The position numbers were made by a program, and so were the translations under genes. From JAWVFM01 sp963771655 (GTDB lineage Bacteria > Actinomycetota > Thermoleophilia > Solirubrobacterales > 70-9), in NCBI GenBank assembly GCA_963771655.1, contig CAVYUG010000018.1, positions 1 to 64,000 on the forward strand: a DNA stretch of 64,000 bases. The letters are read 5' to 3'. Below, one piece after another: positions 8,287-16,097 of this stretch. The notes beneath the pieces are model-generated. The model searched no databases and was not told the DNA's origin. It saw only the letters and a program-made list of their open reading frames with translations. Position 1 is the stretch's first letter. Every line of letters begins with the position of its first letter.

Positions 8287-9402
8287 ATGCTCGGGCTCAT
8301 TGCCACCAACCTCGCGCGGCGGAAGGCGAGAACCGCTGCCACCGTGGCCGGCATCGCGCTCGGGGTGGGGGTCATCGTCGCGTTCCTGTCTGTCGGCTCG
8401 GGGCTCAAGCGAACTGCTGGCGAGCTCATCCACCTCGGCCGCGCCGACCTCGGCGTGTTTCAGTCGGGCGTCGCCGACCCGACCGCCTCGTCGCTGCCGC
8501 TTTCGATGGCCGCGCGCCTCGAGCGCCTGCCCGAGGTGAAGTCGGCGACGCCGCTCCTGCTGCTCATCAACGGAATCCGCAAGAGCCCGGGCACGGTCGT
8601 GTTCGGCGCCGAGCCGGGCGGGTTCTTCGCCAAGCGCTTGGTGATCAGCGCGGGTCGGCGGGACCTGGGGCGCAAGACGGTCCTCGTCGGCGACGCGCTT
8701 GCCGCCGAGCTCGGCCTCCGGCCCGGATCGCCGCTCACCGTGAAGGGTAAGCACCTCCGTGTGGCGGGCATCTACCACACGGGAATCTTCTACGAGGATG
8801 GCGGGGCGGTCCTCGATCTGCCCGTCGCCGAGAAGCTGCGCGGCCCCCGGACCTCGACGGTGCCCGCGGCGACCACGATCCCGGTCGAGATTTCGCCCAC
8901 CACGACCGAGAGCGACGCCGAGCGCGCCGTGCGGCGGGCCTTCCCCGGCATCACGATCATCGGCACCAACGACGACCCGAGCCGGATCGGCGCCAACGGC
9001 GAGCTCGTGCAGAAGGCCGTCGACATCATCGCGGCGCTGGCGCTGATCGTCGGCGGCCTCGGCGTGACGAACACGATGGCGATGGCGGTGATCGAGCGCG
9101 AGCGGGAACTCGCGCTTCTGTCCGCTGTCGGCTGGCGGCGGCGGCGCGTGGCCCTTCTGGTGATGTCGGAGGGAGTGGCGACGAGCCTGCTCGGAGCCGG
9201 GCTCGGGCTCCTACTCGGAATCGTCGGGGCCGGTGCCCTCAACCGCGCGCTCGGAGTTTCGGTCGTGGTCTCCCCGCACGTGACCCTTTGGACGATCGGC
9301 CAGGCGCTCCTGATCGGAATCGCGATCGGCGTGCTCGGCGGCCTGTACCCGGCCTGGCGCGCCACGAGCGTCTCGCCGATGCGGCTGCTGGGCGGCGCCT
9401 AG
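8287..9402 (+). CDS. ABC transporter permease, MacB/FtsX type
   Basis: The 371-residue protein has the MacB-FtsX layout: one N-terminal membrane helix (ATVAGIALGVGVIVAFLSVGS), a large extracytoplasmic domain (about residues 45-245), and three C-terminal helices beginning near AALALIVGGLGVTNTMAMAV. The ERERELALLSAVGWRRR segment is the coupling region that contacts the ATPase. These permeases act as mechanotransmitters or exporters rather than importers. The ATPase that should partner it is encoded convergently just downstream (9404-10123), with 1 nt between the two stop codons. Confidence 0.9.
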   Translation: MLGLIATNLARRKARTAATVAGIALGVGVIVAFLSVGSGLKRTAGELIHLGRADLGVFQSGVADPTASSLPLSMAARLERLPEVKSATPLLLLINGIRKSPGTVVFGAEPGGFFAKRLVISAGRRDLGRKTVLVGDALAAELGLRPGSPLTVKGKHLRVAGIYHTGIFYEDGGAVLDLPVAEKLRGPRTSTVPAATTIPVEISPTTTESDAERAVRRAFPGITIIGTNDDPSRIGANGELVQKAVDIIAALALIVGGLGVTNTMAMAVIERERELALLSAVGWRRRRVALLVMSEGVATSLLGAGLGLLLGIVGAGALNRALGVSVVVSPHVTLWTIGQALLIGIAIGVLGGLYPAWRATSVSPMRLLGGA

Positions 9403-9403
9403 C

Positions 9404-10123
9404 TCAGCCGACGAGCCGTCCGTCGCGCAGATTGACACGGCGATCGGCTCGGTGCCCGCTCCCCTCGTCATAGGTAACCATCAGGAGCGTCATCCCGCGC
9501 TCGGTCCGAACGGACTCGAGGAGGTCGAGGACCCGCTCCGTATCGGCGCTATCGAGGGCGCCGGTCGGCTCGTCCGCGAGCAGCAGGCGCGGGTTGTTCG
9601 CCATTGCTCGGGCGAGGGCGGCGCGCTGGCGCTCGCCCCCGGAGAGGTGCGCGGCGAGCGCATTCTCGCGGTGGGAGAGCCGGACCTCCGAAAGCAGTTC
9701 CCGCGCGCGAGCGCGGCGCTCGCCCGGACTCACCCCCGCGCCGATGAGCGGCAGCTCGACGTTTGCCCGCGCGGACAGGTGGGGGAGGAGGTGGTGGTGC
9801 TGGAAGACGAATCCGACCACCTCGCGGTGAAAGCGGCTGTTGGTGTCGCCGTTGAGCGGCGCGCCGTCGATCTCCACGGTGCCGGACGTTGGCTGGTCGA
9901 GGGCGCCGATGAGCGAGAGGAGGGTGGTCTTACCGGAGCCTGACGGACCGGTCAGGACCACGAACTCCCCCGGATCCAGCGTCAGCGAGACGCCGTCGAG
10001 CGCGACGATCGGCCCCGGGTACTCCCGCCGCAGATCGGTGGCTACGACCCGCGCCCCGAGGCTGGGCCCGCCGAGATCAGCCGTGGACCTGGACGGCGTA
10101 GTCGACGTGCTTGGTCCCGCCAT
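9404..10123 (-). CDS. ABC transporter ATPase, MacB/LolD type, with altered H-loop
   Basis: The 239-residue ATPase has Walker A GPSGSGKTT (residues 59-67), a Q-loop VFQHH, signature LSGGERQR (160-167) and Walker B LLLADEP. The switch histidine normally found in VTHD is replaced by tyrosine: MVTYDE, Tyr218. In studied ABC ATPases that histidine is needed for efficient hydrolysis. The only plausible start (ATG 10123) lies 47 nt inside the upstream secreted-protein gene, so translation is probably coupled. The natural partner is the convergent permease at 8287-9402. Confidence 0.9.
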   Translation of the reverse strand: MAGPSTSTTPSRSTADLGGPSLGARVVATDLRREYPGPIVALDGVSLTLDPGEFVVLTGPSGSGKTTLLSLIGALDQPTSGTVEIDGAPLNGDTNSRFHREVVGFVFQHHHLLPHLSARANVELPLIGAGVSPGERRARARELLSEVRLSHRENALAAHLSGGERQRAALARAMANNPRLLLADEPTGALDSADTERVLDLLESVRTERGMTLLMVTYDEGSGHRADRRVNLRDGRLVG

Positions 10124-10493
10124 GGCGAACGTGGATCACAACCCTGAAGATGAGGGGAAAGCCGATCGACCGCTGCGGCCAGAAGACGACGTCGCGGTAG
10201 CCGCCGCGGAAATGCCAGGGCTTCGCCGAGGTGCCGTCGTTGCACTTCGTCGCGCGCGGCTTGCGCGGCGAGGGCTGGCAGCTCTGGACGACGCTCCCCC
10301 CGAACACGAACTGGTAGAAAGCGCTGGCGTGCAGCTTCTTGTGGCCGCGGTGGGCTCCGACCTTTATCGGCCACCGCTTTCCCGCCTGAGGGCTGTGGGT
10401 CGGCGCATGGAGGGTCGCGCGGAAAGCCTGGGCGGACGCCGCCGCAATCAACATCCCAAGGGTCACGGCGATCGTGATCAAGACTCGGCGCAA
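10077..10493 (-). CDS. Small exported protein, paralogue of 7646-8050
   Basis: TTG start at 10493, supported by GAGGAGG about 7 nt upstream and by alignment with the paralogue, which starts at the equivalent residue. A signal peptide (RRVLITIAVTLGMLIAAASAQA) is followed by a 115-residue beta-rich domain with LHASAFYQFVFGG, WHFRGGYRDVVFWP and HVRHGGTKHVDYAVQV. Two cysteines (in SCQP and TKCNDG), absent from the paralogue, could form a disulfide. It is the first gene of a two-gene minus-strand unit with the ABC ATPase. Function unknown. Confidence 0.82.
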   Translation of the reverse strand: MRRVLITIAVTLGMLIAAASAQAFRATLHAPTHSPQAGKRWPIKVGAHRGHKKLHASAFYQFVFGGSVVQSCQPSPRKPRATKCNDGTSAKPWHFRGGYRDVVFWPQRSIGFPLIFRVVIHVRHGGTKHVDYAVQVHG

Positions 10494-10723
10494 CGCTGAA
10501 CCTCCTCGTCGGATCTCGTCACATCTTTACTCATGTGGCCGCGGTCGGCGGTCGTCCTCTGCGGAGTTGCGGCATTTCCTCCGCATAGCGAAGGAAGAGC
10601 GACAAAGCGGGGTCCAGGCGCTGAGCTTCGGCGCCAAGGCCGATGGCTACGGAAGCCAGCACGCGGTCCCTCTCGATCAGCGGTGCGTCACGGCGCCCTG
10701 GATTCTTCCCCCGTGACGGCTCG

Positions 10724-10911
10724 TGTACCACTTTGGTACCGACTGCTACGTCCTATGTGTCCAGATCATCCACGGGGGTGGACGAGTAGGACGCATCGGA
10801 CGCTCCTGGAAGCATCGACACGGTTTGCCGTTCGGCTGGGGGCCGAAAGGTCGCCGGTTCAAATCCGGCCGCCCCGACTAGGCGAAAGCCCGCTTCCAGA
10901 GCGAGCTTTCG
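10724..10911 (+). repeat. Composite tRNA-Pro(GGG) 3'-half repeat with terminator, copy D
   Basis: This is the best-preserved tRNA portion. The anticodon arm TTCGG-CTGGGGG-CCGAA (10831-10847) is fully paired and has anticodon GGG after U33. Then come AGGTC, T arm GCCGG-TTCAAAT-CCGGC (10853-10869), CGCCCCG and discriminator A (10877), then CTA. Upstream are (T)GTACC/GGTACC boxes and a reduced palindrome (10748-10802). The terminator-like hairpin at 10883-10911 has one mismatch. The rest of the gap 10494-11169 contains no convincing gene. Confidence 0.87.
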
Positions 10912-11169
10912 GCATCTCGGGGCGCCGCGAACGTAATCAGAAGGGGACCTGGCACCGGCCGTGGCCCTGGGTTGTCGGTGACCAGGCGCTTCGCCGGAGT
11001 GGGCCTCACAGCTCTGTGAATGGGAGTAGGGTCATGCGTGGAACGGCTACTGGACTCGCTGGCGAGCCGACCTGCCATCCTGCTCGGTCTCCGGTCCCCC
11101 ACATTCCACCGGAGGACGCATTCGCTCAAGCGCCCCGCTTGGCGGCCGCGGACTCATTAAGGAGCGGTT

Positions 11170-12465
11170 CTGCCTAGTCGGAGGCGGCTCACGGAAGAGC
11201 AGCTCGGCCGCGCGTCGAGGCGTCGTACGTGGCCGCTTGCGGTTCTCCTCGCAGGGCTGATCGCGGCCGCCGGGATATCAACCTCGGCGCAGGCGAGGAC
11301 TGCGACCGACGCCGGCCCCGGTGCCGCGGGGGTCGATCGCGGGAGCGGCTTCACCGGGCTCGCCGCGTCCGTTCTCACGCACCCCAGCGCTGTTCGGGCC
11401 ACCGACGGGCGCTTCCACGTCGCCTATGAGCTCGTGCTGACGGACGCAACGGCGTTCTCGGTCAACGTCGATCGAGTCGATATTCGCGATGCCACGAGCC
11501 ACCGAGTGCTGCTCTCCCTTGCCGGGAGCGCGCTGGCTTCCAGGATGAATCCGGTTGGCGGCGCGCCCGTGGGAGTGCCGCCAACAGCCACGACACTGCT
11601 CGACCCCTCGGGTTCGGCGGTCGTCTGGCTCGATGTCCGAGTGCGTCGGAAGGCCGACCTGCCCGGCGTCCTGGACGCTCGCGTCGTCGGCTCCACGCGC
11701 CCCCCACCGGGCAGTCCATCGGTGCGGTTTTCAAGCTTGGTCGGCCGCGTCCCGCTGCGAACCCGAGGGCCGTTGGAGCTGGGTCCGCCTGTGGCCGGCG
11801 GCATCTGGGTGGCGGACGAGGGGTGCTGCGACGACAACACGCACCATCGTCGTGGCCTGCTCGTCGTGGACGGCAACGAGGTCGTCCCGCAACGCTTCGC
11901 CATCGATTGGATCAGGATCGATCGTCGCCATCGGGCCTGGGTCGGAGACCCGGCCCGTCTGTCCAGCTACTTGAGCTACGACCAGCCCCTGATCGCCGCA
12001 GCCGATGGGACGGTGGTAGACGCCCGCGACGACGACGCGAACCAACCGCCGCCGGGCAATCCAGAACCGCCGCCGTTCGAAAAGCTCCCCGGCAATCACG
12101 TGACGTTGCGCGTCGCGCCGGGTGTCTTCGTGCTCTATGCGCACATGAAGCCGGGCTCCGTCCGTGTCCGCCTCGGAGAGCGGGTTCGTAGCGGCCAGGT
12201 CCTGGGCCGGCTCGGTAACAGCGGCAACTCGGCCACGCCACACCTCCATCTCCAGGTCCAGGTCACGCGCAGCTTCGCCAGCGACGGCCTGCCTTTCGTC
12301 TTCGACCGCTTCAAGTTCCTTGGCCAGATCACCGAGCCGTTCTCGGACGAAACGCTTGGCCTGCGGCCCAACGGACGGCTGCAATTTGCTCCAGCCCGTC
12401 GGCCGGGCACACGCCGACGCGAGATGCCGCTTTCGCAAAACGTGGTGCGATTTCCGCGAAGATGA
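11170..12465 (+). CDS. Secreted M23 (LytM-like) peptidase, CTG start
   Basis: The catalytic region reads NHVTLRVAPGVFVLYAHMKPGSV...GQVLGRLGNSGNSATPHLHLQV, the LytM/M23 pattern with the HLH metal-binding motif. The first metal motif is atypical: QRFAIDW has the Asp but lacks the usual His. The frame is open to 11161 but has no ATG, GTG or TTG before 11434. CTG at 11170, with AAGGAG 5 nt upstream, gives a proper signal peptide (PLAVLLAGLIAAAGISTSAQA), hence a 431-residue protein. It probably cleaves or binds cell-wall peptide bridges outside the membrane. Between the signal and the peptidase domain lies about 190 residues of beta-rich sequence. It lies alone between repeats D and E. Confidence 0.83.
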   Translation: MPSRRRLTEEQLGRASRRRTWPLAVLLAGLIAAAGISTSAQARTATDAGPGAAGVDRGSGFTGLAASVLTHPSAVRATDGRFHVAYELVLTDATAFSVNVDRVDIRDATSHRVLLSLAGSALASRMNPVGGAPVGVPPTATTLLDPSGSAVVWLDVRVRRKADLPGVLDARVVGSTRPPPGSPSVRFSSLVGRVPLRTRGPLELGPPVAGGIWVADEGCCDDNTHHRRGLLVVDGNEVVPQRFAIDWIRIDRRHRAWVGDPARLSSYLSYDQPLIAAADGTVVDARDDDANQPPPGNPEPPPFEKLPGNHVTLRVAPGVFVLYAHMKPGSVRVRLGERVRSGQVLGRLGNSGNSATPHLHLQVQVTRSFASDGLPFVFDRFKFLGQITEPFSDETLGLRPNGRLQFAPARRPGTRRREMPLSQNVVRFPRR

Positions 12466-12576
12466 CATGAGTAGGCGACGGGAATCGTGATCGGTTGGCT
12501 TGGAGCTGCGGATTGGCCTGATGTTCGCGCAGGCCGCGAGCCTGGGAACGATCACCGCCTCGCTCGACGCGGCTCT

Positions 12577-12698
12577 GGTACCGCTTGAGTTCGACCGCTA
12601 CGTCGTAGGTGTTCGGCCGTGCGAGCGTGGACGCATCGGACCCGTTCAAATTCGGCCGCCCGACTAGGCGAAAACCCGCCTCCGAAGCAGGCCTTCGG
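12577..12698 (+). repeat. Decayed composite tRNA-Pro repeat, copy E
   Basis: GGTACC (12577-12582), one side of the palindrome, a fragment of the tRNA T arm and acceptor (CGTTCAAAT...CGGCCGCCCGACTA, ending 12666) and a mismatched copy of the GCGAAAaCCCGCC terminator (to 12698). The anticodon arm is deleted. The identity is clear only by comparison with copies A-D. Nothing else is seen between 12466 and 12820. Confidence 0.6.
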
Positions 12699-12820
12699 AT
12701 CTCGGAGGCTTCACCCACGGTGGCCCAGGGCGACGGAGGACCGTCAGCTCGCTGACAACGCGCCTATCGCCAGCAGTCAGCCGAGCTAGCTTGAGGGGGC
12801 AGGCTGACAGGAGGTCATCG

Positions 12821-13285
12821 ATGACAACTGCCTCTACGGGACGTTCGTATCGCGCCCCGAGCTGGTTTGACCGCAAGGTCTTCAACCCGCTGATCGCGGC
12901 GCTTGCGAGGCTCGGCCTCAGCTTCGCGGGCTCGCGGATCTTGGAGGTTCGCGGCCGAAAGAGCGGCGAGCCTCGCCGGAATCCCGTGAACCCGTTGGCG
13001 GTCGAGGGTGACCGCTACCTGGTCGCACCGCGCGGGCATACGCAGTGGGTGCGAAACCTTCGCGCCTCGGGCGAGGGCGATCTCCTGCTCGGCGGTCACC
13101 GAGAGCACTTCGTCGCAACGGAGATCGATGACGACGAAAAGGAGGGGGTCCTGCGCGCTTACCTTCGCCGCTGGAAGTGGGAGGTGGGCCAGTTCTTCGA
13201 CGGCGTCGGCCCCGACTCGCCCACGGAGGAGCTGGCCCGCATCGCACCCGACCACCCGGTGTTCCTCATCGACACCGCCGGCTAG
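12821..13285 (+). CDS. F420-dependent nitroreductase/quinone reductase (Ddn family)
   Basis: The 154-residue protein matches the Ddn-type split-barrel family (formerly DUF385): GSRILEVRGRKSGEPRRNPVNPLAVEGDRYLVAPRGHTQWVRNLRASGEGDLLLGG is the family core. Its members use reduced F420 to reduce quinones and nitro compounds at the inner side of the membrane. The hydrophobic N-terminal helix (FNPLIAALARLGLSF) fits peripheral membrane attachment. ATG 12821 is chosen over upstream starts because of GGAGG 7 nt before it. A small membrane-protein gene follows after 5 nt, probably co-transcribed. It implies that the host makes F420. Confidence 0.88.
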   Translation: MTTASTGRSYRAPSWFDRKVFNPLIAALARLGLSFAGSRILEVRGRKSGEPRRNPVNPLAVEGDRYLVAPRGHTQWVRNLRASGEGDLLLGGHREHFVATEIDDDEKEGVLRAYLRRWKWEVGQFFDGVGPDSPTEELARIAPDHPVFLIDTAG

Positions 13286-13290
13286 GAGTC

Positions 13291-13665
13291 GTGTCGCCGG
13301 CTAGCGCGATCAACCTCGCACTGCGCGTGGTGATGGAGCTCGGCGTCGTTGCCGGGTTCGCGTACTGGGGAGTGCATTCCGCGGACAGCGTCGTCGGGAA
13401 GGTGCTGCTTGGCGTTGCGGCCCCCGCGGCCGGTTTCGGCATCTGGGGAGCGGTCGACTTCCGTGGCGCTGGTGACCGCGCCGAGCTGCTGCGCCTCGGC
13501 GAGGAGCTGGCGATCTCAGGGCTGGCGGCGCTGGCGCTCGCGACGTCGGGGCAGTTGGCGCTCGGGATCGCGTTGATCGCGATCTCGATCGTTCACCACG
13601 TCCTCGTGTACGCGATCGGCGACCGGCTGTTGAAGGCGCCACCCGGCGCTGCCTCCGCCTCATGA
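13291..13665 (+). CDS. YrdB-family (DUF2568) membrane protein
   Basis: The 124-residue protein has four predicted membrane segments: LALRVVMELGVVAGFAYWGV, GKVLLGVAAPAAGFGIWGAV, ELAISGLAALALATSG and LALGIALIAISIVHHVLVY. This matches the YrdB/DUF2568 pattern of small four-helix membrane proteins of unknown role. The GTG at 13291 lies 5 nt after the stop of the F420-enzyme gene, with AGGAG very close to the start, so the two form a short operon. Confidence 0.75.
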   Translation: MSPASAINLALRVVMELGVVAGFAYWGVHSADSVVGKVLLGVAAPAAGFGIWGAVDFRGAGDRAELLRLGEELAISGLAALALATSGQLALGIALIAISIVHHVLVYAIGDRLLKAPPGAASAS

Positions 13666-13765
13666 ACCCGGAGTCCAACTTGCGAGGCACTGAGTTGCAG
13701 TCTCGCAAGATGGCCTGAACAAAGGCGAAGTACGCCACCCGTTCGTACGAGCCGCCCGAGCGCAC

Positions 13766-14464
13766 GTGACGACCACAAAACTGTCTGAGATCGCGCCCGA
13801 GCTCTGGATCGTCGAGCAGCCGCTTCGCTATCTCGGCTTCGAGGTGGGCCGGCGGATGGCCGTCGTTCGGCTGGCGGGCGGCGGGTTGCTCATCCATTCC
13901 CCGGCCAGACTGAGTACCGAGCTGCGCGGGGCGCTTGACCAGCTCGGCGAGGTGCGCTTCGTAGTTCCCGCCAGCCAGCTACACGGCCACCTCTACATGG
14001 AGCAGTACCGGGATGCCTATCCGCAGGCAAAGCTGTTCGCCGCTCCCGGCCTCGATCGCAAGCGCAAGGACCTGCGCTTCGACGGTCTGCTCTCGGGCGT
14101 GCCAGAGCCCGAATGGCGCGACGATCTCGATCAGATGGCATTCGAGGGCTGGCGCCGGCTGCACGAGATCGAGTTCTTTCACCCGAAGACGCGCACGCTC
14201 ATCACGGGCGACCTGTGCTGCAACTTCGGCCCAGGCTGGCCGCTCATGATCCGCCTTATGGCGCAGGGTCGGCTGCGCCAGCGCCTTGGCCCTCCGACCG
14301 AGTGCCGGATTCTCGGGATCTTTCGCGACCGTACGGCCGTGCGGCGCTCGCTCGAGCGAATCCTCGAATGGAACTTCGAGCGAGTCCTCCCGGGCCACGG
14401 CGAGATCGTCAACACGGGCGGAAGGGACGCGTTCGAGGAGGACTTCGCGCGGCTGCTTCGCTGA
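13766..14464 (+). CDS. DUF4336 protein, metallo-beta-lactamase-like fold
   Basis: The 232-residue protein shows DUF4336 features: LLIHSPARLSTEL, then PASQLHGHLYMEQYRDAYPQAKLFAAPGLDRKR, ITGDLCCNFGPGWP and VLPGHGEIV near the end. The fold resembles the metallo-beta-lactamase superfamily, but the canonical HxHxDH is reduced to LHGH, so the chemistry is unknown. The GTG at 13766 has no clear ribosome site. The gene is monocistronic, 100 nt after the YrdB gene. TAGACT-like sequences are not obvious upstream. Confidence 0.8.
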   Translation: MTTTKLSEIAPELWIVEQPLRYLGFEVGRRMAVVRLAGGGLLIHSPARLSTELRGALDQLGEVRFVVPASQLHGHLYMEQYRDAYPQAKLFAAPGLDRKRKDLRFDGLLSGVPEPEWRDDLDQMAFEGWRRLHEIEFFHPKTRTLITGDLCCNFGPGWPLMIRLMAQGRLRQRLGPPTECRILGIFRDRTAVRRSLERILEWNFERVLPGHGEIVNTGGRDAFEEDFARLLR

Positions 14465-14635
14465 GCTCGCAAGAGGACCTCAGGCCGTCCATCGCTCCAC
14501 GATCGCGCGTCACCACGGGAGGCCTAGCGGGGCCCGACCAGATGGGGGAGCCCGCCCGGGACGTCGGACTAGAGTCTCGCCCGCGGGGCGGCAAACCCCG
14601 CATCCGCATTGGCCGACTACGGCCAATCAACTATC

Positions 14636-14929
14636 GCGACCAACGTCCTCTCGGCGATGGTCCTCGCGGACGGCACGACGCTCGGCTCGATCCCGGCCGG
14701 CGCGACGTCGTCTCAGGCCTTCCAGGGCATTTACCTCGTTAAATTCGGTCGAGACATCGCCGGCTGCACTATTTCCGCTTCGCTCGCCACCAACAGCAAC
14801 AGCCTGATCCCACCGGGGGAGGTTGATGTCGGAGTCGGAGATGCGAAGACGTTGCTAGTCAGGACGTACAACCCGGACGGGAGCGCCGCGAGCAGGGCGT
14901 TCTACGTGCAGGCCGTCTGCCCCGGCTGA
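14636..14929 (+). pseudogene. 3' fragment of a surface-protein gene (paralogue of 21645-22187)
   Basis: From ATNVLSA to AVCPG this 97-codon stretch aligns almost residue for residue with the C-terminal half of the protein encoded at 21645-22187 (shared DGTxLGSIPAGAT, ISASLATNSNS, PPGEVDVGVGDAKTLL, SRAFYVQAVCPG). The signal peptide and the A/T-rich repeat region are missing and no normal start codon with a ribosome site precedes it. A matching 5' fragment sits at 17909-17977. The most likely history is duplication followed by rearrangement. Confidence 0.75.
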
Positions 14930-14950
14930 GACGACCGGGGCCCGGTCGAC

Positions 14951-15068
14951 ATCCGCGCCTCACCACGGAGACGTGGCGGGCCCCGATCTGGACCCGCGAC
15001 CTCGGTCGACACCAGTTGCGGCTCGGCTGAGGGCCGAAAGGTCGCAGGTTCAAATCGGGCTGCCCGAC
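14951..15068 (+). repeat. Composite tRNA-Pro repeat lacking the palindrome, copy F
   Basis: A block at 14951-15003 matches the sequence just upstream of copy A, but the GGTACC boxes and palindrome are absent. It joins directly to CGACACC and the tRNA part: anticodon arm CTCGG-CTGAGGG-CCGAA (15022-15038; anticodon now GAG), AGGTC, a broken T stem and a shortened acceptor. A related partial block is seen at about 14503-14540. GGTACCGAAT at 15151-15160 matches the downstream end of copy C. The rest of 15069-15308 is empty. Confidence 0.7.
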
Positions 15069-15308
15069 TCGCGACCCCGCTGCCGGAGGGGTTGTTTGAC
15101 ATGTTGACGCCGGCTGAGTGCAGCTTCCAGCGCGTCGTCGTTCCAGCCCTGGTACCGAATTCTCAGTTGACGGCCGCCGGACGCGACTTGCGTGGTCAGC
15201 GGTTTATGCCGAGCGAGCTGTGATCAGTCTGCAGTTCGATGCCCGGAGAACCCGCGGGCGGGTCCGGCGCTATCAGAACCCGATCAGCCAGACGACAGGG
15301 GCCGAAGC

Positions 15309-15476
15309 TCACACCGGGCCCCGCTCGCACTCGCGCACAAAGCGCTTGATCTGATCCTCGATCAGCTCTTTCGTCAGCGGCGCCACCGTTACCTCCTGCC
15401 GCCAGAGCGGGTTCGGGCAGCTGCCCATGACGTGCGCCCACGGCTGGTCGCATGTCGGGCAGGTTTCGTTCCTCAT
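15309..15476 (-). CDS. Small protein with CxxC motif
   Basis: A 55-codon frame encodes TCPTCDQPWAHVMGSCPNPLW followed by a charged helix (PLTKELIEDQIKRFVRECERG). CxxC plus a later His and Cys could bind zinc or iron. Starts are possible at 15476 or 15515 (13 residues longer, with GGGTG just upstream); neither has a strong ribosome site. No family is recognised, but the composition and ordered helix look like a real protein. It stands alone on the minus strand before the STAS gene. Confidence 0.5.
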   Translation of the reverse strand: MRNETCPTCDQPWAHVMGSCPNPLWRQEVTVAPLTKELIEDQIKRFVRECERGPV

Positions 15477-15589
15477 TTCACGGCGGAGCTTTGCTGGCTC
15501 ACCGCGGCACGTCATCACCCAGAGGGGGTGATTGACGCGGCTTGGATTTGGACCGGGCCCGAGTCCTGCGAAGAGGCGGTCAGGAGATG

Positions 15590-15949
15590 TTAGGCCTCGA
15601 ACCGGAGGATCTGGTCGAGCCCTGTGATTCGCAGGATCTTCTCGACCGAAGGCGGGCCCTTGAGAAATACGAGCTCGCGCTTTTCGCATTCTGCGCGCGT
15701 GTGCGCGGCGAACAGTTGGCCGATCCCGGTTGAGTCGATGAACTCGAGAGCGCTGAGATCGATCACAAGCGGGCCACGCTCGGCCTCCGCGCGCGCCACC
15801 TCCGCCTCAAAGGTCGGAGCGGATGCGAGATCGAATTCGCCGTAAAGCTGCAGCACGGTCGTCCCGTCGCCGTCGCGGTAGGTCTCGACGGCGAGTGCGC
15901 GGTCATCGCCTTGACGGCGCCGCTCCGAGCGTTCCGTCACTCCAGTCAC
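15590..15949 (-). CDS. STAS-domain anti-anti-sigma factor
   Basis: The 119-residue protein is a single STAS domain like SpoIIAA/RsbV. It has LQLYGEFDLASAPTFEAEV, LVIDLSALEFIDSTGIGQL with Ser73 in the phosphorylation motif DSTG, and a C-terminal helix LRITGLDQILRFEA. Such proteins release a sigma factor by binding its anti-sigma kinase when unphosphorylated. The GTG start at 15949 has a strong AAAGGAGGT 8 nt upstream. No anti-sigma factor or sigma factor is adjacent. The 148-bp region shared with the divergent HTH gene holds the operator-like array at 16013-16080. Confidence 0.9.
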   Translation of the reverse strand: MTGVTERSERRRQGDDRALAVETYRDGDGTTVLQLYGEFDLASAPTFEAEVARAEAERGPLVIDLSALEFIDSTGIGQLFAAHTRAECEKRELVFLKGPPSVEKILRITGLDQILRFEA

Positions 15950-16012
15950 TTCCGAAACCTCCTTTCAAAACGAGCGGCGTACCGCCTGATTGCTCGGGCC
16001 CGGATAATAGCG

Positions 16013-16080
16013 CAATCCCCATTGCTGTAATAGCTATTGCGGTAATGGCAGTTTCCGACATGGCCATTGCCGCAATGGCC
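16013..16080. promoter_or_regulatory. ATTGC/GCAAT operator-like inverted-repeat array
   Basis: Three inverted repeats lie within 68 bp: GCAAT-CCC-ATTGC (16013-16025), the palindrome AATAGCTATT continuing into ATTGC (16029-16040), and GGCCATTGC-C-GCAATGGCC (16062-16080). The stretch is AT-richer than its surroundings and ends 17 nt before the start of a small HTH gene. Repeated ATTGC half-sites suggest binding by the HTH protein, with autoregulation and possibly control of the divergent STAS gene. Confidence 0.6.
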
Positions 16081-16097
16081 CTTGCTAGGCTTCCGGA

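Noticed and set aside
10531..10731. Minus-strand 66-codon frame with PLIERDRVLASVAIGLGAEAQRL
   Set aside because: It looks somewhat protein-like and could be an old gene remnant, but no start, ribosome site or family could be identified.
1437..10880. Complete tRNA genes at the repeat copies
   Set aside because: Only positions from the anticodon stem to the discriminator are present. No D arm or 5' acceptor strand (CGGGGCG) was found upstream of any copy.
11434..12465. GTG 11434 as start of the M23-like gene
   Set aside because: It would remove the signal peptide and the N-terminal domain that are encoded in frame just upstream.
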